In this document: piece after piece, positions 24,081-26,538 of the stretch
Layout: each line of letters opens with the position of its first letter
Numbering within the stretch: the first letter of the stretch is position 1
Assembly (NCBI GenBank): GCA_964424715.1
Contig: CAYRJW010000020.1
Location: 1-26,538, forward strand
Origin: JAMHZE01 sp964424715
Lineage (GTDB): Bacteria; Pseudomonadota; Alphaproteobacteria; Rickettsiales; UBA8987
Length of the DNA: 26,538 bases
Direction of reading: 5' to 3'
Translations under genes and position numbers: made by a program
Notes under the pieces: model-generated
What the model saw: the letters and a program-made list of their open reading frames with translations, nothing else
Databases searched by the model: none
Told to the model about the DNA's origin: nothing

Positions 24081-24644
24081 TTAACCTTTTTCAACCTGAG
24101 TAAAGTCAAGCTCAACCGGGGTGGAACGACCGAAGATCGAAACGCCCACTTTAAGCTTGTTGCTATGCTCATCAACTTCATCAACAGTACCAACGAAAGA
24201 TTCGAAAGGACCATCTGTGATCTTAACGCTGTCGCCGACAGAGAATGAAACTTTGCTTTTCGGGGTTGCTTTACCTTCTTCAACCTGCTTGAAGATCCTT
24301 TCCGCTTCTTTCTGCGTGATAGGCTGTGGTTTCGCGCCGCCGCTGCCGCCGAGAAAACCCGTAACTTTCGGGGTTTGCTTAACAAGCTGCCATGTCTGGT
24401 CGTTCATTATCATTTTCACAAGCACATAGCTCGGGAAGAATTTTCTTTCGGATTGAACTTTTTTGCCTTTTTTGACTTCTACGAATGATTCGGTAGGAAC
24501 GAAAATTTCCTCGAACATATTGCCAAGGTTTTCCTTGTCGGCCCTTTCGCGGATGGCCTCAGCCACTTTCTTCTCAAAACCTGAATGGGCACTGACTATA
24601 TACCATCTTGCACCCGTCATTTCCTGTACTGCACTTCCTAACAT
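24081..24644 (-). CDS. nusG: Transcription elongation/antitermination factor NusG
   Basis: NusG binds RNA polymerase beta' to promote elongation and uses its KOW domain to contact Rho or ribosomal protein S10. The 187 residues comprise the NGN domain (RWYIVSAHSGFEKKVAEAIR, ENLGNMFEEIFVPTE, KFFPSYVLVKM) and the C-terminal KOW domain (FSVGDSVKITDGPFESFVG onward). I chose ATG 24644, with AGGA eight bases upstream and the secE stop two bases away. A second ATG at 24620, nearer the usual family start, has no room for a ribosome binding site. Rho, its partner, is encoded at 1995-3644. Confidence 0.97.
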   Translation of the reverse strand: MLGSAVQEMTGARWYIVSAHSGFEKKVAEAIRERADKENLGNMFEEIFVPTESFVEVKKGKKVQSERKFFPSYVLVKMIMNDQTWQLVKQTPKVTGFLGGSGGAKPQPITQKEAERIFKQVEEGKATPKSKVSFSVGDSVKITDGPFESFVGTVDEVDEHSNKLKVGVSIFGRSTPVELDFTQVEKG

Positions 24645-24646
24645 TT

Positions 24647-24832
24647 CTAATATCCTAAAATTTTGCCGATAACGCTATAAATAACCCAGTCCGCCGCCAT
24701 AAAGAACACCCCTGCGATGCCTATCATAACAAGCACTACCAGCGTCACCGATATGGTTTCCTGCCTGCTCGGCCAGGTCACTTTCGTGCCTTCCTGCCTA
24801 ACCTGACTGAAAAATTTAACCGGATTTAACAT
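24647..24832 (-). CDS. secE: Preprotein translocase subunit SecE
   Basis: SecE is the small clamp subunit of the SecYEG inner-membrane channel. The 61-residue single-span form is typical of alphaproteobacteria: an amphipathic N-terminal helix NPVKFFSQVRQEGTKVTWPSR, with the conserved K-V-x-W-P, then one membrane segment (TISVTLVVLVMIGIAGVFFMA). I start at ATG 24832. An in-frame ATG at 24889 would add 19 residues (CPGLVESQGIRRFW) unlike any SecE, and this segment reads as leader. The ribosome binding site is weak. nusG follows with two bases between stop and start, the universal arrangement. Confidence 0.93.
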   Translation of the reverse strand: MLNPVKFFSQVRQEGTKVTWPSRQETISVTLVVLVMIGIAGVFFMAADWVIYSVIGKILGY

Positions 24833-25005
24833 ATCTAAAAACAACCAAAATCGTCTGATTCCCTGGCTTTCAACCAGCCCCGGACACATCTTTCCACATG
24901 TACAGGACGCGCTTTCTACACCAGCCTCCCCGCTTTGTCCAGTGGTTTTTTTAATTATTTTTTAGGGGGTATTTATGAGCGGTTCGCCGGTGGTTTCACA
25001 AGCTT

Positions 25006-25033
25006 TTGACACACTGGAGTATTGCCTTATAAA
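25006..25033 (+). promoter_or_regulatory. Near-consensus promoter pointing antisense into the 25050-25622 gene
   Basis: TTGACA (25006-25011, perfect) and TATAAA (25028-25033) are 16 bp apart on the plus strand. Every gene here is on the minus strand, so transcription would run antisense through the orphan gene toward tuf. The 217-bp gap 24833-25049 holds no gene; on the minus strand only a weak TTGTGA/CATAAA pair (18 bp apart, about 24975-25004) could serve secE. Confidence 0.4.
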
Positions 25034-25049
25034 GAGACTTTAAAGATAC

Positions 25050-25622
25050 TTATTCTTTTATCCCGCCCATGGTCCTCATAATTGCTTTCAGGGCCTCAGG
25101 ACTGAAGACCGAACTGGCACTTTCTTGCCGGATCTTTAACTGTTTTTTCATCCCACTCATAACAAATTCCTGCGATTCAGGAGAAAGACCTGATAATTGC
25201 GAATTTTTTTCCAGGGTATTCATATCCTTTTTCTCAGATTTCATCCTTTTTAGCTCAGTTGATACAGCCTCAAGCTTTTCATTTTCCAGGAAATTGAACG
25301 GCATATCACTGCTCTGATAATCATATTCATCCCCCCTTAGTATCTTTATATCCATACCTGCCTTGGCAAAAGCACTTTCTATATCCGCGAATAACTGCGT
25401 CTTGATATTTTCCTTTACCCCATCCGGCAGAGGATTTCCGTTATCTATATTCTCGGTATTTAACACTATGGATAAATATCTCTCACCACTACCTATTTTC
25501 CTTTCTTTTGTATAGGAGCAATATATCCCCGGATGGAAAAGCTGCGCCAGCTCTTTCACATTCCCCACCACTTCTTCAAATTTATCTCTTGTTATTGCTT
25601 CTGCCGCTGTAAGTTCAGACAT
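25050..25622 (-). CDS. Orphan hypothetical protein, 190 aa, between tuf and secE
   Basis: I do not recognise this protein. I start at ATG 25622 (MSELTAAEAITRDKFEEV), preceded by GGGGG with a 4-nt spacer. ATG 25649 would lie upstream of the predicted transcription start and has no ribosome binding site. It is charged and probably soluble, with one cysteine and no signal peptide. The first half looks globular (VKELAQLFHPGIYCSYTK, YLSIVLNTENID). The second half is Lys/Glu/Met-rich and helical (LEAVSTELKRMKSEKKD), ending SPEALKAIMRTMGGIKE. It has its own promoter directly after the tuf terminator. In many alphaproteobacteria this place holds a tRNA-Trp gene, which I do not see. Confidence 0.75.
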   Translation of the reverse strand: MSELTAAEAITRDKFEEVVGNVKELAQLFHPGIYCSYTKERKIGSGERYLSIVLNTENIDNGNPLPDGVKENIKTQLFADIESAFAKAGMDIKILRGDEYDYQSSDMPFNFLENEKLEAVSTELKRMKSEKKDMNTLEKNSQLSGLSPESQEFVMSGMKKQLKIRQESASSVFSPEALKAIMRTMGGIKE

Positions 25623-25650
25623 TAAACCCCCATAATATTGATAGGCCATT

Positions 25651-25678
25651 ATTCTATATTAAAACGACTTTTAATCAA
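25651..25678 (-). promoter_or_regulatory. Predicted promoter of the 25050-25622 gene
   Basis: TTGATT (25678-25673) and TAGAAT (25656-25651) are 16 bp apart on the minus strand, with a predicted start near 25644. It directly follows the tuf terminator, so the downstream gene, and possibly secE-nusG, does not rely on tuf transcription. Confidence 0.5.
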
Positions 25679-25710
25679 TAAAAAACCCCGCCATTTCTGA
25701 CGAGGTTCTT
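25679..25710 (-). terminator. Intrinsic terminator after tuf
   Basis: On the minus strand AACCTCG and CGGGGTT (25707-25701 and 25690-25684) form a 7-bp stem with one G-U pair and a 10-nt loop, followed by TTTTTTATTG. It lies about 75 bp after the tuf stop. Confidence 0.8.
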
Positions 25711-25720
25711 TATTAACTTA

Positions 25721-25775
25721 GAGTCCAGATTCCGGAACCCGGTAGCCGGTTACACCAGCCACCAGACTCCAGATT
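25721..25775. repeat. Degenerate repeat after tuf
   Basis: CCAGATTC occurs near both ends as part of AGTCCAGATTC (about 25722-25732) and ACTCCAGATTCT (about 25764-25775), with GGT/CCGG-rich sequence between. Reads as a decayed short repeat; no function is evident. Confidence 0.4.
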
Positions 25776-25782
25776 CTAGCAA

Positions 25783-26538
25783 CTATTTCAGGATCTTAGA
25801 AACAACACCCGCACCAACAGTACGGCCGCCTTCACGGATAGCGAAGCGTAAGCCTTCATCCATCGCTACAGGGGCAAGTAGTTCTACTGTGAACTTAATG
25901 TTATCGCCAGGCATAACCATTTCAGTACCAGCTGGAAGCGTTACTGCACCAGTAACGTCAGTAGTACGGAAGTAGAATTGTGGACGGTAGTTAGAGAAGA
26001 ATGGAGTATGACGACCACCTTCATCTTTGCTCAGGATATAAACTTCACATTCAAACTGAGTGTGTGGAGTGATAGTACCTGGTTTCGCAAGAACTTGGCC
26101 ACGCTCAACTTCTTCACGCTTAGTACCGCGGAGAAGAACACCAACGTTATCGCCGGCCTCACCTTGGTCAAGAAGTTTACGGAACATTTCAACGCCGGTA
26201 CAGATAGTTTTCATAGTAGGTTTGAAACCAACTATTTCCAACTCTTCACCAACTTTTACAACGCCTTGCTCGATACGGCCAGTGATAACAGTTCCACGAC
26301 CTTCGATAGAGAACACGTCCTCAACCGGCATCAGGAATGGTTTATCAAGTACGCGAACCGGTTGCGGGATAGACTCATCAACCGCAGCAAGAAGTGCGCG
26401 GATAGAAGTTTCACCGATCTCAGGGTTGCGGCCTTCAAGTGCAGCAAGAGCAGAACCTTTGATGATAGGAATTTTATCACCTGGGAACTGGTAAGAAGTA
26501 AGAAGTTCACGAATTTCCATTTCAACAAGGTCTAGAAG
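25783..26538 (-). CDS. tuf: Elongation factor Tu (N-terminal part outside window)
   Basis: EF-Tu delivers aminoacyl-tRNA to the ribosome. The 251 visible residues start inside the G domain (LLDLVEMEIRELL, GSALAALEG) and cover domains 2 and 3 fully: VEDVFSIEGRGTVITGRIEQG, VGVLLRGTKREEVERGQVLAKPG, GGRHTPFFSNYRPQFYFRTTDVTG, and the C-terminal end FAIREGGRTVGAGVVSKILK. The open frame extends to the right edge, so about 145 N-terminal residues, with the P-loop and switch regions, are missing. An internal ATG at 26520 is not the start. A terminator follows, and tuf lies upstream of secE as in many alphaproteobacteria. Confidence 0.98.
   Translation of the reverse strand, partial: LLDLVEMEIRELLTSYQFPGDKIPIIKGSALAALEGRNPEIGETSIRALLAAVDESIPQPVRVLDKPFLMPVEDVFSIEGRGTVITGRIEQGVVKVGEELEIVGFKPTMKTICTGVEMFRKLLDQGEAGDNVGVLLRGTKREEVERGQVLAKPGTITPHTQFECEVYILSKDEGGRHTPFFSNYRPQFYFRTTDVTGAVTLPAGTEMVMPGDNIKFTVELLAPVAMDEGLRFAIREGGRTVGAGVVSKILK

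Noticed and set aside
24833..24889. SecE N-terminal extension from ATG 24889
   Set aside because: The extra 19 residues are unlike any SecE N-terminus, while ATG 24832 gives the typical 61-residue protein.
24890..25049. tRNA-Trp gene expected between tuf and secE
   Set aside because: I found no cloverleaf, no GGTTCRA T-loop and no CCA-proximal acceptor stem on either strand.
25978..26535. Plus-strand open frame opposite tuf
   Set aside because: EF-Tu conservation on the minus strand is unmistakable; the opposite frame is a by-product of its codon bias.

Overview
The window reads as a draft-assembly segment (two N runs, 11574-11583 and 19156-19181) of an alphaproteobacterium. RpoB, RpoC, Rho, EF-Tu and NusG all look alphaproteobacterial, and the tuf, secE-nusG-rplKA-rplJL-rpoBC block is the standard bacterial order. 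Four orphan proteins, many short palindromic repeats, and the absence of rpsL directly after rpoC suggest a deep-branching or host-associated lineage rather than a well-known free-living genus. I cannot place it more precisely without a search.

Layout on the minus strand, in order of transcription. (1) 26538-24081: tuf (C-terminal part only), a terminator, a 190-residue orphan, then secE and nusG. (2) 24050-12999: rplK, rplA, rplJ, rplL, a terminator, a good promoter, rpoB, an intergenic 49-codon ORF, rpoC and a strong terminator. (3) 12876-11761: an orphan with an operator-like palindrome over its promoter. (4) 11703-5054: a tightly overlapping six-gene run. It holds a ScsB/DsbD-type disulfide reductase split in two, a fused HpnC-HpnD squalene/hydroxysqualene synthase, a long-chain polyprenyl diphosphate synthase, a secreted Cys-rich protein and a phosphomannomutase/phosphoglucomutase. 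(5) 3644-1: rho and gatC, then gatA beyond an inserted plus-strand gene. Two plus-strand orphans (1003-1512 and the AT-rich 3936-5042) interrupt this otherwise minus-strand layout.

Functionally the window covers transcription (RNA polymerase beta and beta', Rho, NusG), translation (EF-Tu, L11, L1, L10, L7/L12, GatCA), secretion (SecE), isoprenoid metabolism (FPP to squalene/hopanoid precursors and to a quinone tail), periplasmic thiol redox and sugar-phosphate metabolism.

The most unusual features are: palindromic repeats that touch coding sequence at several places, one at the exact junction where ScsB is split and one encoding part of a signal peptide; the HpnC-HpnD fusion; a 49-codon ORF with an ideal ribosome binding site between rpoB and rpoC; an apparent 25-nt loss that breaks the rpoC frame; and a gatC-gatA pair separated by a divergent orphan with its own promoters. 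Some of the breaks may be assembly errors, and I mark these. I see no CRISPR array, tRNA, rRNA or transposase gene.
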